A stretch of DNA of 64,000 nt from Clostridiales bacterium (GTDB lineage: Bacteria; Bacillota; Clostridia; Oscillospirales; Oscillospiraceae): assembly GCA_902362775.1 (NCBI GenBank), contig CABIXV010000002.1:327362-391361 (forward strand), read 5' to 3'. Shown here in pieces: positions 16,602 to 25,203 of the stretch. Below the pieces are notes generated by a model that saw only the letters and a program-made list of their open reading frames with translations, made no database searches and was not told the origin of the DNA. Position 1 is the stretch's first letter. Each line of letters begins with the position of its first letter. The translations under genes and the position numbers were made by a program.

Positions 16602-18428
16602 TCAGTTCAGGCAGAACATGGGGCGTGCTTCGTCAAACAGGTCCACCATGCCGCAGTAATTCAATATCTCGTACTTTCGGAGCCACTCCCGCTGCTCCTC
16701 GTTCAATTCCTTTTCCTCCAAAAATTCTCCACCCGCCGTGCAAAAGCCTACCGGAGTGACTGCCGGCAGCACCTCGTAGCAGTCGGCCAAAAACTCCATA
16801 TAACCCGTCAGCGGCAGTCCAGCGGTCTGGGCAGTCAGCACTCCCAGATAGTTGGGGCTGATGACCACGTCTCTCCGCTCCTCGATATCGTAGTTGGCCC
16901 AGATGAAGAAGGGAACAGCATACTGCCGCATGACCTCCTCGGTGGTCCGCTCTGACAGCTTCTTGCCGTACAGTTGCTCATAAAAGGCATTTTTCAAAGG
17001 GGGCTGGTGGTCACCGAAGAAAACGATTAATGTGGGCTCCTCACACTGACTATAATAAGCGATCAGCTCCTCCAGAGCCTTGTCACTCTCCCGGGCCAGA
17101 GCCATATACTGTTCCGCTGTGCTGTCCGCCTGTTTCAGCTCGTCCGGCAGGAGGATAGTCCGCTCCAGATTGTTCCATCCCTGGGCGTATCCGCTGTGGT
17201 TCTGCATGGTCACGTTGAAGAAAAAGCTCCTATCCTCCTCCTCCGTGGTCTGGAAAATGGTCCGGTAGTCGGACAGGTCGGAAACATAGTGCCGGATATA
17301 GCAGGGTTTGACCACGTCCTCCTCATAGAGCTGGCTGTCAAAGTCCAGATAGTCATAGGCCAGCACTCGGTTCCACCCGGAGGACTTATAGGGATGGAAA
17401 GCCGTAGTGTCATAGCCCTGGCTCCCAGCCAGGGCAGCCAAGGAGGGCATGTCCTCCTCCACATACAGCTGGTAGGCCACGGTGTGCGGAGGCTGGAACA
17501 GGCTGGTGAAGCCAGTCAAGAACTCAAACTCCACAGTGGCGGTCCCTCCGCCTGTCACCGGGGAGTACATCCAGCCTTGAATGGTGTTTTCTTCCATGGA
17601 ATGGAGGAAGGGCAGAGGGTCCTCCGAGGGCGCAAAGCCGTCGAAGATGGAGAAGTCACCAAAGGACTCGTTCATGATGCCAATGATGTTTACCGGCCGC
17701 TCCCCCTGTGATGTCCCATCTGTCCCTGGATACTCCTTCATCAGTTGGAGCACAGTTTCCTCCGAGTATCCCTCCGGCTCGTCCACCGAGGAGTAGCGCA
17801 GAGCGATGGTGAAGTTAAGTAAAAAGCCGTTGCGCTGAGTGACCCACTGCTGGGTATAGATTCCCAAGGCCGGGAGCATACCAGTGAAGAAAAAGGCATA
17901 ACTGTACCCCAGCACGGCCGTCCACAGGACCAGGGCGAAGGGCAGGCGTATCTTGGCCCGTCTTGTCTGGGGAACGCAGAAAAACACCAGTGCCAGATAG
18001 GCCACCAGCAGGATAGCCGCCTGGGTAATATAGAGGTCTGGAGAGTAGTCAAAGCCATCCGCCACATTGGCGGCGGTGCGCCACCCGGTGATATCCGCTG
18101 GAAACAGGATACGGCCCCGGAACCGTAGGACATAGTGGTTGACCAGCCCGAAAGTGAAGGCCAGGCAGGCCCCCAGAGCGGCGGCCCGGCGGTTTCTGCC
18201 CAGGACAAGCCGCAGAACGAAAAATAGGCCGTAGTACCACACCAGGTTCATCAGGACCTGCCAGCCATCCAGATCGGAAAATATGTCGTTTTCATTCAGG
18301 ATCTCCACCATCCACAGACAGGCCCAGGGACCCAGCAGAAATACCAGCCGGGACAGCCATTTGCCGGGCCGCTCCCTCATGTCAGCCAGCAGACGGGGAA
18401 AAGTATCTTTGTACAGCAGTGCTTTCAT
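16602..18428 (-). CDS. LTA synthase family sulfatase (membrane phosphoglycerol/phosphoethanolamine transferase)
   Basis: 608 residues: about five N-terminal membrane helices (roughly residues 25-210), then an extracellular sulfatase-fold domain. The nucleophile threonine is in SPVTGGGTATVEFEFLTG. Metal-binding features INESFGDFS upstream and VFFGDHQPPL downstream match LtaS-like proteins. It should transfer glycerol-phosphate or a similar group to a lipid or glycan outside the membrane. Whether it builds lipoteichoic acid or decorates another polymer cannot be told. It is a single-gene unit with its own promoter. Confidence 0.9.
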   Translation of the reverse strand: MKALLYKDTFPRLLADMRERPGKWLSRLVFLLGPWACLWMVEILNENDIFSDLDGWQVLMNLVWYYGLFFVLRLVLGRNRRAAALGACLAFTFGLVNHYVLRFRGRILFPADITGWRTAANVADGFDYSPDLYITQAAILLVAYLALVFFCVPQTRRAKIRLPFALVLWTAVLGYSYAFFFTGMLPALGIYTQQWVTQRNGFLLNFTIALRYSSVDEPEGYSEETVLQLMKEYPGTDGTSQGERPVNIIGIMNESFGDFSIFDGFAPSEDPLPFLHSMEENTIQGWMYSPVTGGGTATVEFEFLTGFTSLFQPPHTVAYQLYVEEDMPSLAALAGSQGYDTTAFHPYKSSGWNRVLAYDYLDFDSQLYEEDVVKPCYIRHYVSDLSDYRTIFQTTEEEDRSFFFNVTMQNHSGYAQGWNNLERTILLPDELKQADSTAEQYMALARESDKALEELIAYYSQCEEPTLIVFFGDHQPPLKNAFYEQLYGKKLSERTTEEVMRQYAVPFFIWANYDIEERRDVVISPNYLGVLTAQTAGLPLTGYMEFLADCYEVLPAVTPVGFCTAGGEFLEEKELNEEQREWLRKYEILNYCGMVDLFDEARPMFCLN

Positions 18429-18465
18429 TATGTTCCTCCAACGGCCCTCAAAACCGCTATTTTAT

Positions 18466-18493
18466 AGCATAACTCCCCCGTGGGAAAATGCAA
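18466..18493 (-). promoter_or_regulatory. Candidate promoter of the LTA-synthase-like gene
   Basis: Minus-strand TTGCAT (18488-18493), 16-nt spacer, TATGCT (18466-18471), ending 38 nt before the start codon. The remaining intergenic DNA to 18735 is AT-rich with nothing else recognisable. Confidence 0.5.
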
Positions 18494-18735
18494 GGGTTCT
18501 GTTCCTAATTTCATAAAAAATTTAGATTTTTTCTTCAGGCGCCCAAGTATATAGACGCAGGCCAGAACGAAATGTTGCGCAGAGGCCGCAGATTTTTTAT
18601 TCATTTGATTTTGAATATTCATTTTGTCTCATCACTCGGTCTACTTCTTTTGAAATTTTGATATATCGTGTCTTAATAATCAATTTTTTACCCAAAAATT
18701 AAAAAGTTTCATTCACAATTTTGCATATTTATCTA

Positions 18736-18764
18736 TTGACGAAAAATAGTCTCTGGGGTATACT
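18736..18764 (+). promoter_or_regulatory. Promoter of the amino-acid ABC transporter operon
   Basis: TTGACG (18736-18741), 17-nt spacer, TATACT (18759-18764): near-consensus sigma-A spacing, about 55 nt upstream of the lipoprotein start. Confidence 0.8.
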
Positions 18765-18818
18765 CATCACAACGTCCCGAATCAGTCCGGGGCCCCATTG
18801 AAAAGGAGATTTTTAAAC

Positions 18819-19694
18819 ATGAAAAAACTGCTTGCTTTGACCATGGCTTTGGCCATGTCCCTGTCTCTGGCCGCCTGTGGCAACAGCGGTGACCAGAGCG
18901 CCCCTGGCTCTGCCAGCTCCAACGGCAGCGCCTCCACCTCCCAGTCTGACGCCAGCACCTCCACCGGCGATGCCAGCAGCGCCGGTGACGCCTCCTTCAC
19001 CACTGTGGAGGAGGGCAAGCTGATCATGGCCACCAACGCCACCTTCCCTCCCTATGAGTACATCGAGGGCGGTCAGGTAGCCGGCATCGACGCCGAGATC
19101 ATCACCGCTGTGGCCGAGAAGCTGGGCCTGGAGCCTGTCATCGAGGACATGGAGTTCGACGCTGTTATTGAGGCTGTCAAGGGCGGCAAGGCCGACATCG
19201 GCCTGGCCGGTATGACCGTCACCCCCGACCGTGCCGCTGAAGTGGACTTCACCGTCAGCTATGCTACCGGTGTTCAGGTCGTCATCGTGACGGAAGATTC
19301 CGCCATCACCAGCGTAGACGACCTGTTCGCTGAGGGCGCCAACTATGTGGTCGGCGTACAGCGCAACACCACCGGCGACATTTACGCCACTCAGGATATC
19401 GAGGACGCCGGCCTGGGCACCATCGACCGGTACAGCAAGGCTTCTGACACCGTGCAGGCCCTGGTGTCCGGCAAAGTGGACTGCGTGATTATCGACAACG
19501 AGCCCGCTAAGGCCTTCGTGTCCGAGATCGACGGTCTGAAGATCCTGGACACTGAGTACATCACCGAGGACTACGCCGCCGCCATGAATAAGGAGAATAC
19601 CGCCCTGTACGATGCTGTGAATACCGCGATGCAGGAGCTGCTGGACGACGGCACCATCCAGAGCATCATCGACAAGTACATCACCGCCGACTGA
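18819..19694 (+). CDS. Amino-acid ABC transporter substrate-binding lipoprotein
   Basis: A 291-residue type 3 solute-binding protein. The signal peptide ends in the lipobox LAAC (MKKLLALTMALAMSLSLAAC), followed by a ~40-residue Ser/Ala/Gly-rich linker. The binding domain starts near residue 66: LIMATNATFPPYEY, AEKLGLEPVIEDMEFDAVI, GKADIGLAGMTVTPDRA and VDCVIIDNEP. It is anchored to the outer face of the membrane and delivers polar amino acids to the permease downstream. The start at 18819 follows AAAAGGAGAT. A hairpin after the gene probably keeps its mRNA more abundant than the permease/ATPase portion. Confidence 0.95.
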   Translation: MKKLLALTMALAMSLSLAACGNSGDQSAPGSASSNGSASTSQSDASTSTGDASSAGDASFTTVEEGKLIMATNATFPPYEYIEGGQVAGIDAEIITAVAEKLGLEPVIEDMEFDAVIEAVKGGKADIGLAGMTVTPDRAAEVDFTVSYATGVQVVIVTEDSAITSVDDLFAEGANYVVGVQRNTTGDIYATQDIEDAGLGTIDRYSKASDTVQALVSGKVDCVIIDNEPAKAFVSEIDGLKILDTEYITEDYAAAMNKENTALYDAVNTAMQELLDDGTIQSIIDKYITAD

Positions 19695-19718
19695 TTTTCG
19701 TGATAAATACATAGACCG

Positions 19719-19748
19719 GCAAGGGGCCCAGGACACTGGACCCCTTGC
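19719..19748 (+). terminator. Intercistronic hairpin (partial terminator)
   Basis: GCAAGGGG.CCAG paired with CTGG.CCCCTTGC followed by TTTT, between the binding protein and permease genes. This is a common way to give excess binding protein. Confidence 0.7.
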
Positions 19749-19772
19749 TTTTCAAGTGAGGAGAGGAGCAGA

Positions 19773-20555
19773 ATGGGACCATCGGCATCTAAGTTGTGGC
19801 CTACTGTAGCCCCGGACTGGATCATGAACGGCCCGGAATGGCTCAATGATCTGGGCTATGACATCTATAAAAGCCTGATTTTTGACGACCGCTACATGAT
19901 GTTTGTGGACGGTCTGATCAACACACTGAAGCTCACTGCCATGGCCCTGATCCTGGGCGTGATCCTGGGCGTGGTCGTGGCCTTGATCCGGGTCACCTGG
20001 GATAAGACCTGCCTGGAGATACGTGGGCCCCGGCGGATTGTCCTGGCCATTGCCAACTTCGCCGCCAAAGTCTATTTGACCGTCATCCGCGGCACCCCCG
20101 TGATCGTCCAGCTGCTCATTTTGTACTATGTGGTCTTTGCCTCCAGCCGGAACAAGCTGCTGGTGGGCGCCCTGTCCTTCGGCATCAACTCCGGCGCCTA
20201 TGTGGCAGAGATCATCCGCAGCGGCATCATGTCCATCGACCCCGGCCAGATGGAGGCGGGCCGCTCCCTTGGCTTTGGGTATGTGGCCACCATGCGGCAC
20301 ATCATCCTGCCCCAGGCCTTTAAGAATGTACTGCCGACTCTGGCCAACGAATTTATTGTCCTGTTGAAGGAAACAGCCGTGGCTGGCTATGTGGGGCTGA
20401 ATGATCTGACCTATGTGGGCAATATCATTGGCGGCAACGCCTATGACTACCTCTTCCCCCTGCTCATCTCCGCGCTGGTCTATCTAACTCTGGTCATGTT
20501 CTTCACCTTCCTGGTAGGAAAGCTGGAGAGGAGGTTGAGAAACAGTGAACGATAA
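19773..20555 (+). CDS. Amino-acid ABC transporter permease
   Basis: A 260-residue inner-membrane permease of the HisM/GlnP class with about five membrane helices. The N-terminal helix is in [19 protein letters not shown]. The EAA loop that docks the ATPase is ...[23 protein letters not shown]. The signature [16 protein letters not shown] is present. An unusual ~35-residue hydrophilic N-terminal segment (to [10 protein letters not shown]) precedes helix 1. The start at 19773 follows GAGGAGAGGAGCAGA. It overlaps the ATPase gene by 11 bp. Confidence 0.95.
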   Translation: MGPSASKLWPTVAPDWIMNGPEWLNDLGYDIYKSLIFDDRYMMFVDGLINTLKLTAMALILGVILGVVVALIRVTWDKTCLEIRGPRRIVLAIANFAAKVYLTVIRGTPVIVQLLILYYVVFASSRNKLLVGALSFGINSGAYVAEIIRSGIMSIDPGQMEAGRSLGFGYVATMRHIILPQAFKNVLPTLANEFIVLLKETAVAGYVGLNDLTYVGNIIGGNAYDYLFPLLISALVYLTLVMFFTFLVGKLERRLRNSER

Positions 20556-21288
20556 TGTGATCATCCAAGCCGAAAAGGTGCAAAAGTACTTCAACGGCGG
20601 TGCGATCAAGGCCCTAGACGGCGTTTCCGCCCAAATACAAAAGGGCGAGGTAGTCGTGGTCATCGGCCCCTCCGGGTCAGGGAAGTCCACCTTCTTGCGC
20701 TGCTTAAACCTCCTGGAGCTCCCCACTGGAGGTAAAATATTCTTCAAAGGTGCCGATATCACGAACCCCAAGGCGGACATCAACCTGTACCGTCAAAAAA
20801 TGGGCATGGTGTTCCAGCATTTCAACCTGTTTCCTCACATGACCATCCTGAAAAATATGACTCTGGCCCCTACACAGCTTCTGAAAAAGAGCAGGGAGGC
20901 GGCCGAGGCCCAGGCCATGACCCTGCTGGAACGGGTAGGGCTGGCGGACCGAGCCAGCGCCTACCCCAGCCAGCTCTCCGGTGGCCAGAAGCAGCGGATC
21001 GCCATTGTCCGGGCACTGTGTATGGACCCGGAGGTCATGCTTTTTGACGAGCCCACCTCCGCTCTGGACCCGGAGATGGTAGGCGAGGTTCTGGACGTTA
21101 TGAAGGAGCTGGCGCAGGATGGTATGACCATGGTGGTGGTCACCCATGAGATGGGCTTTGCCCGTGAGGTGGGCAGCCGGGTGCTGTTCATGGACGGTGG
21201 ACAGATCCTGGAGGAAAATGAGCCCAAGGCCTTTTTTGACCATCCCCAGCATCCCCGCACCCAGCTCTTTTTGTCTAAGGTACTATAA
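20545..21288 (+). CDS. Amino-acid ABC transporter ATP-binding protein
   Basis: A 247-residue GlnQ/HisP-type ATPase. Walker [11 protein letters not shown]-loop [11 protein letters not shown], signature LSGGQKQR, Walker [15 protein letters not shown] and H-loop VVTHEMG are all intact. It powers uptake through the upstream permease. Translation starts at the GTG at 20545 inside the permease gene (RBS GAGAGGAGGTTGAG), indicating translational coupling. Substrate is not determinable beyond polar amino acids or cystine-like solutes. Confidence 0.96.
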   Translation: MNDNVIIQAEKVQKYFNGGAIKALDGVSAQIQKGEVVVVIGPSGSGKSTFLRCLNLLELPTGGKIFFKGADITNPKADINLYRQKMGMVFQHFNLFPHMTILKNMTLAPTQLLKKSREAAEAQAMTLLERVGLADRASAYPSQLSGGQKQRIAIVRALCMDPEVMLFDEPTSALDPEMVGEVLDVMKELAQDGMTMVVVTHEMGFAREVGSRVLFMDGGQILEENEPKAFFDHPQHPRTQLFLSKVL

Positions 21289-21295
21289 GAATAAA

Positions 21296-21327
21296 CGAAG
21301 TCCGGGCTGTTTACAGCCCGGACTTCG
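21296..21327. terminator. Terminator between the ABC operon and spoIIR
   Basis: A 15-bp perfect stem (21296-21310 with 21313-21327) followed by TTTCCTTTT on the plus strand. It lies between converging genes and may serve both. Confidence 0.85.
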
Positions 21328-21354
21328 TTTCCTTTTCGAGAATGTGGTTTCTTA

Positions 21355-21972
21355 CTAGCTGAAAAAGGCTTCCAGTTGTCCCAGCAGCTCCATACCCTTG
21401 AATTTTAGCACATAGCCCTCGCTCTCGCCGGTGACTAGTTTGACCTGGTCCTGACTGAAATAGCCAGCCTGTGCGGCGGTATCTACGGTTTCGCTGGCCG
21501 CCCCCAGGCACAGGGGCGGGAAGGCCACACACCACCAATTCTGCCCCTCGCCTTCCCCAATAACCACCCGGAGAGCCGTATAGTTCCCGGCGGGCAGGGC
21601 GAAGCCGTCGTACTCCTTGGTAGGGAACCAGCACTGGGTCAACTGGGCGGACACCGGGTAGTCATAGCCCTGCTCCTCCACCACCTGTCGCCCGGCATCC
21701 GCCAGTTGGGTCAGACTGCTCTCCAACGCGGACCGGGCACTTTCCAGGGTCGCGTTGGAGGGGTAGACCGCTTGTGCCTCCTCCAGCACCCGGTCCCGGA
21801 CTGCCAGCTTCAACGCCTGGTCCTTGGCGCTGTCTGAGTTTGCGATCACATGAAAGCGGATAACGCTGTCCGCCAGCTCCTGCTGCTCCTGACCCAGCCA
21901 GCTCCCTCCCACCAGAGCACACAGCAGACCCAGCATCAGGGCCATCTCCCACCGCTTCAGTTTTCTGTCCAT
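21355..21972 (-). CDS. spoIIR: Stage II sporulation protein R
   Basis: A 205-residue secreted forespore signalling protein that triggers processing of pro-sigma-E in the mother cell via SpoIIGA. After a short basic start and one hydrophobic export segment (about residues 10-28) it has SVIRFHVIANSDSAKDQALK, LPAGNYTALRVVIGEGEGQN and WWCVAFPPLC, all hallmarks. The start at 21972 follows AAGGAGGACCT; an upstream in-frame ATG lacks an RBS. It is the last gene of a leftward run after ispE, though a hairpin separates them, so its own forespore promoter is likely. It shows the organism is a spore former. Confidence 0.95.
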   Translation of the reverse strand: MDRKLKRWEMALMLGLLCALVGGSWLGQEQQELADSVIRFHVIANSDSAKDQALKLAVRDRVLEEAQAVYPSNATLESARSALESSLTQLADAGRQVVEEQGYDYPVSAQLTQCWFPTKEYDGFALPAGNYTALRVVIGEGEGQNWWCVAFPPLCLGAASETVDTAAQAGYFSQDQVKLVTGESEGYVLKFKGMELLGQLEAFFS

Positions 21973-21995
21973 AGGTCCTCCTTGGGGCCTTAAAA

Positions 21996-22037
21996 GGCCG
22001 TCCACACTGTAAGTAAGTGCTTACAGTATGGACGGCC
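21996..22037 (-). terminator. Hairpin after ispE
   Basis: An 18-bp stem with one mismatch (21996-22013 with 22020-22037), just downstream of the ispE stop and upstream of spoIIR. On the minus strand it is followed by TTTTAAGG. Confidence 0.75.
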
Positions 22038-22047
22038 CCTGATGTTC

Positions 22048-22899
22048 TTAAACCGTTTCCGCCAAAAAAGTTTCCCGGTACTGCTCCCGCAGCAGCTCCC
22101 AGGCACTCTTTGCCTTCTCAAGCTGGGTAAAAAGGCCAAAGGCGGAGGGCCCGGTCCCGCTCATGGTCGCTCCCAGCGCCCCACAGTGGATCAGAGTGTT
22201 TTTGATGTCCGCTACCCGGCTTCGCTGCCGGTCGGGCAAGACATCCTCAAATACATTGTACATTCTTCGAGCAACCCCCTCCAGATCTTCCGCCGCCAGA
22301 GCGTCCATCACCCCCTGAGTGTCCGGGCGCCGTGTCACCCTGACCCGGTCCAACTGGGCGAACAGCTCCGGAGTGGAGATGGGAAAGGGCGGCTTACACA
22401 CCACAACCCAGCAGCGGGGCAGAGGGGGCAGAGGGGTGAGGACCTCTCCCCTGCCCTCTACCAGAGCGGTCCCCCCTAGCACACAGTAGGGCACATCGGA
22501 CCCCACCCGCTCCCCGATCCTAGCCAGTTCCAGAATAGAAAAGGGCTCTCCCTCCATCTGATTCAGGGCCCGGAGGACAGCAGCGGCATCACTGCTCCCT
22601 CCGGCCATACCGGCACAAACAGGAATGCGCTTTTCGATGGTGATATCCAGCCCCTTTACCCCGATCCCCCTGGCCTCCCAGAAGCGGAGAGCTGCCTGTG
22701 CGGCCAGATTTTTTTCGTTGTTGGGCAGGAAGTGGAGGTTGGTCCCTACCCGCAGCCCCCGGCCACCATTCTCCTTTACCGTCAAGGCATCAGAGAGAGT
22801 GATGGACTGCATGACCATCCTCATGTCGTGGTAGCCGTCGGGCCGTTTTCCCAGCACGTCCAGGGTAAGATTCAGTTTTGCGTTGGCCTGGACCTCCAT
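22048..22899 (-). CDS. ispE: 4-diphosphocytidyl-2-C-methyl-D-erythritol kinase
   Basis: A 283-residue GHMP kinase of the non-mevalonate isoprenoid pathway, which phosphorylates CDP-methylerythritol. Features: ANAKLNLTLDVLGKRPDGYHDM at the N-terminus, the ATP-binding glycine-rich loop PVCAGMAGGSSDAAAVLRAL, and ATMSGTGPSAFGLF near the C-terminus. The start at 22899 follows GGGGAGGAAACT. It lies 38 bp downstream of the DUF1015 gene in the same direction and likely shares its transcript. Confidence 0.96.
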   Translation of the reverse strand: MEVQANAKLNLTLDVLGKRPDGYHDMRMVMQSITLSDALTVKENGGRGLRVGTNLHFLPNNEKNLAAQAALRFWEARGIGVKGLDITIEKRIPVCAGMAGGSSDAAAVLRALNQMEGEPFSILELARIGERVGSDVPYCVLGGTALVEGRGEVLTPLPPLPRCWVVVCKPPFPISTPELFAQLDRVRVTRRPDTQGVMDALAAEDLEGVARRMYNVFEDVLPDRQRSRVADIKNTLIHCGALGATMSGTGPSAFGLFTQLEKAKSAWELLREQYRETFLAETV

Positions 22900-22937
22900 A
22901 GTTTCCTCCCCGGCGGCTCCCGCCGCCCTCATTTTTT

Positions 22938-24230
22938 TCAGCGGATCTTTCTGGCCTCCAGATAGAAGCGTTTTTCCTGTGCCTCGCCCATGGAGAAAGT
23001 CTTTCTGGGCAGCACGCCGTCGTGGATGACTGTGGGGAACAGGGACTCCTTGGCCATGGGAGGCAGCAGGAAGGCGATGGCATCCCGCCGGTTCCGGGCC
23101 AGTTCCCTGGCCACCTGCTCCCCATGGATATAGTCGATCTTGACCCCAGGTCTGGCGGCTATGTACTGGTCCAGGAAGGTCTGAAGCGTAGCCACCGGCA
23201 GCTGGGCACTTGGGTGGGGGACCACCACCTGTCCCTGCCCATCGGCACAGATATAGGGCAGGATATGTGCACAGCCATCCGCCTCCCCGCCTCTGAACGC
23301 ACCGGGATAAAATCCCTCCAGGGCGGACAGCAGCTCCTCCGGTCCCGCGCCGAACACCACTCGGTGGATAGGTTCAAACTCCAGGGACTCGTCGTGGAGA
23401 TTGACCAGCTCGCACAGGGCATACCGTGAGGGCAGGCTGTCCCACTGATCCTGGGGGACCAGCTTCTTCTGCCGCTCGTAGCACTCCTTGGCTGTGGCCA
23501 GGGAGTGGTTGCCGTCCCCGGCAGCAAAGAGCATAACTGGAAGCGCATCCTTCAGGGCGTATCTCTCCCGGAACGCAACTGGGTCAGCCAGGGCAACCAG
23601 AGCCTGTTCCACCTGCTCCAGCTGCTCCTGAGTCAGCTTCCAGCCCCTGATATGGCCGCCGCCCTCCATCAATTCAAAGTCGTAGAGGAGCTCCATTCCA
23701 CCTGTCTGGCCAGCCAAGGGCTCTATGACGGTCTTTTCCGGGTCATCCGACAACAGCATAATGTGAGGCAGTTCGATGGGGGCGTTCTTCCGCACCGCTA
23801 CCCGGGGCGGGATACGGGAGAGGACGGTCCCCTCCGTAGCCCGGACCATGGCCCCAGAGCCGGGCTCATAGTCATACTGCTCCAGGTCCACCATACCTAC
23901 CAGTCCCCGGCGGATCCTGCCGCTGGTCATGGCACGCTCCACATAGATCATGCTGTGAGGGTATTCTACAAACTGGTTTTCCCGAAGATAGCGGGTCATG
24001 GTATTGTTGATCTCCATGATATCGGTTTCCACATTGGGCCCCTCCAAGCAGCTCTCCGGCAGGATGAGCCGTAAGGTCGAGGGGGCTTTTCCCACCCGCT
24101 CCTCTACCCGCTGCCAATACTCGGGCTGGGAGGTGTACTGATCACAGGCCACTACCGACCACAGAGTCATGTCGCAGTCTCTGGGCAGCAGGATGTTGGC
24201 AGGGCGGAAGGGCAGATCAATCTTTTTCAT
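22938..24230 (-). CDS. DUF1015 family protein
   Basis: A 430-residue soluble protein of the DUF1015 family: FRPANILLPRD and WSVVACDQYTSQPEYW at the N-terminus, MLFAAGDGNHSLATAKECYE in the middle, and FLLPPMAKESLFP near the end. In DUF1015 proteins the DGNHR/S...AK segment is the most conserved part. Function is unassigned. Clostridial relatives often sit near serine biosynthesis genes, and here a phosphoserine/homoserine phosphatase-like gene is the next but one upstream, so amino-acid metabolism is a reasonable guess. The start ATG at 24230 has AAAGAGATGAGAAAAG upstream. Confidence 0.85.
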   Translation of the reverse strand: MKKIDLPFRPANILLPRDCDMTLWSVVACDQYTSQPEYWQRVEERVGKAPSTLRLILPESCLEGPNVETDIMEINNTMTRYLRENQFVEYPHSMIYVERAMTSGRIRRGLVGMVDLEQYDYEPGSGAMVRATEGTVLSRIPPRVAVRKNAPIELPHIMLLSDDPEKTVIEPLAGQTGGMELLYDFELMEGGGHIRGWKLTQEQLEQVEQALVALADPVAFRERYALKDALPVMLFAAGDGNHSLATAKECYERQKKLVPQDQWDSLPSRYALCELVNLHDESLEFEPIHRVVFGAGPEELLSALEGFYPGAFRGGEADGCAHILPYICADGQGQVVVPHPSAQLPVATLQTFLDQYIAARPGVKIDYIHGEQVARELARNRRDAIAFLLPPMAKESLFPTVIHDGVLPRKTFSMGEAQEKRFYLEARKIR

Positions 24231-24421
24231 CTTTTCTCATCTCTTTCAGCAGAAGGTCCAGCTTTTCCTCCAGCCGATCACATCTGTTTTCAGATACCAG
24301 ATGGCCAGCGCCACCGCTGCGGCCGCCAGGAAAATGAGCAGAATCTCCCTAAATTCAAAACCCAGCTGAACACAGCCAGCAGTAGGAGCACGCCGAGGGC
24401 ACACTTGGCAAACACAGGTCC
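24217..24421 (-). pseudogene. Possible frameshifted small membrane protein
   Basis: Three adjacent minus-strand frames each carry part of a plausible small protein. One has a hydrophobic stretch (PVFAKCALGVLLLLAVFSW), the next has ILLIFLAAAAVALAIWYLK, and the third has a charged helix DRLEEKLDLLLKEMRKDEKD. The third frame's stop overlaps the DUF1015 start, as in a normal operon. No single frame links them. It could be a decayed two-helix membrane protein gene, or non-coding sequence with chance hydrophobicity. It occupies most of the 281-bp gap between DUF1015 and the ThrH-like gene. Confidence 0.35.
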
Positions 24422-24511
24422 ACGCTCTCTTCCCCATGCAGGGGCCGCCACAGGCGGCCACCATTCCGGCGGGGCGGCGAGGGCGGCGCCCCCTACGCTC
24501 CTTTCCTCGGA

Positions 24512-25111
24512 TCAGAGGGCAGCCTCGATGGCGGACAGCAGCCCGTCAAACTCCTCAAATGCGGGCAGCTCCGGGTGGGCCGCCTTGATGGCATCCGTGG
24601 ACTTGAAAAGGAACCCGGCCTTACTGGCCTGTATCATCCCAAGGTCGTTGAAGCTGTCGCCGGCAGCGATGGTGTCAAAGCCACAGGACTGCAACGCCTT
24701 TACTGTGGTAAGCTTGGATTTCTCACAGCGCATCTGATAGCCGGTGATGGCCCCATCCGGCCCCACCTTCAGGGTATTGCAGAACAGAGTGGGCCAGCCC
24801 AGCTTGGCCATCAGGGGCTTGGCAAACTGCTCAAAGGTATCGCTCAAAATGATCACCTGGGTCTGGGCCCTCAGCTTGTCCAGAAATTCCTTGGCCCCAG
24901 GCAGGGGATCTATGGTGGAGATGACCTCCTGGATCTCCTTTAGGCCCAGACCATGCTCCTTCAAGACTCCCAACCGCCAGGTCATCAACTTGTCATAGTC
25001 GGGCTCATCCCGTGTGGTGCGCTTCAGCTCCGGGATTCCGCTGGCTTGGGCAAAGGCAATCCAGATCTCTGGAACCAGGACGCCCTCCATATCTAAACAT
25101 ACTACATTCAT
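24512..25111 (-). CDS. thrH: ThrH-like phosphoserine phosphatase/homoserine phosphotransferase
   Basis: A 199-residue HAD-superfamily phosphatase. Motif I is CLDMEGVLVPEIWIAFA with E in place of the usual second D, as in Pseudomonas ThrH (DLEGVLVPEIW). Motif II is VIILSDTFEQFAKPLM, and motif III is AAGDSFNDLGMI. The match extends through TTRDEPDYDKLM and HGLGLKEIQEVI. It should dephosphorylate phosphoserine and may transfer phosphate to homoserine. It lies between an aminotransferase and DUF1015 in a leftward run, consistent with serine/threonine metabolism. The start at 25111 has a GAGGAATCTGCC-type RBS. Confidence 0.9.
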   Translation of the reverse strand: MNVVCLDMEGVLVPEIWIAFAQASGIPELKRTTRDEPDYDKLMTWRLGVLKEHGLGLKEIQEVISTIDPLPGAKEFLDKLRAQTQVIILSDTFEQFAKPLMAKLGWPTLFCNTLKVGPDGAITGYQMRCEKSKLTTVKALQSCGFDTIAAGDSFNDLGMIQASKAGFLFKSTDAIKAAHPELPAFEEFDGLLSAIEAAL

Positions 25112-25203
25112 GGCAGATTCCTCATTCTCTTTTATTTTTTCAGAAGGCCGCTGGAGTCATGGGCTCTCATCTGTCCACCTACCCAGGGCCCCGTCAGCGG
25201 GCT

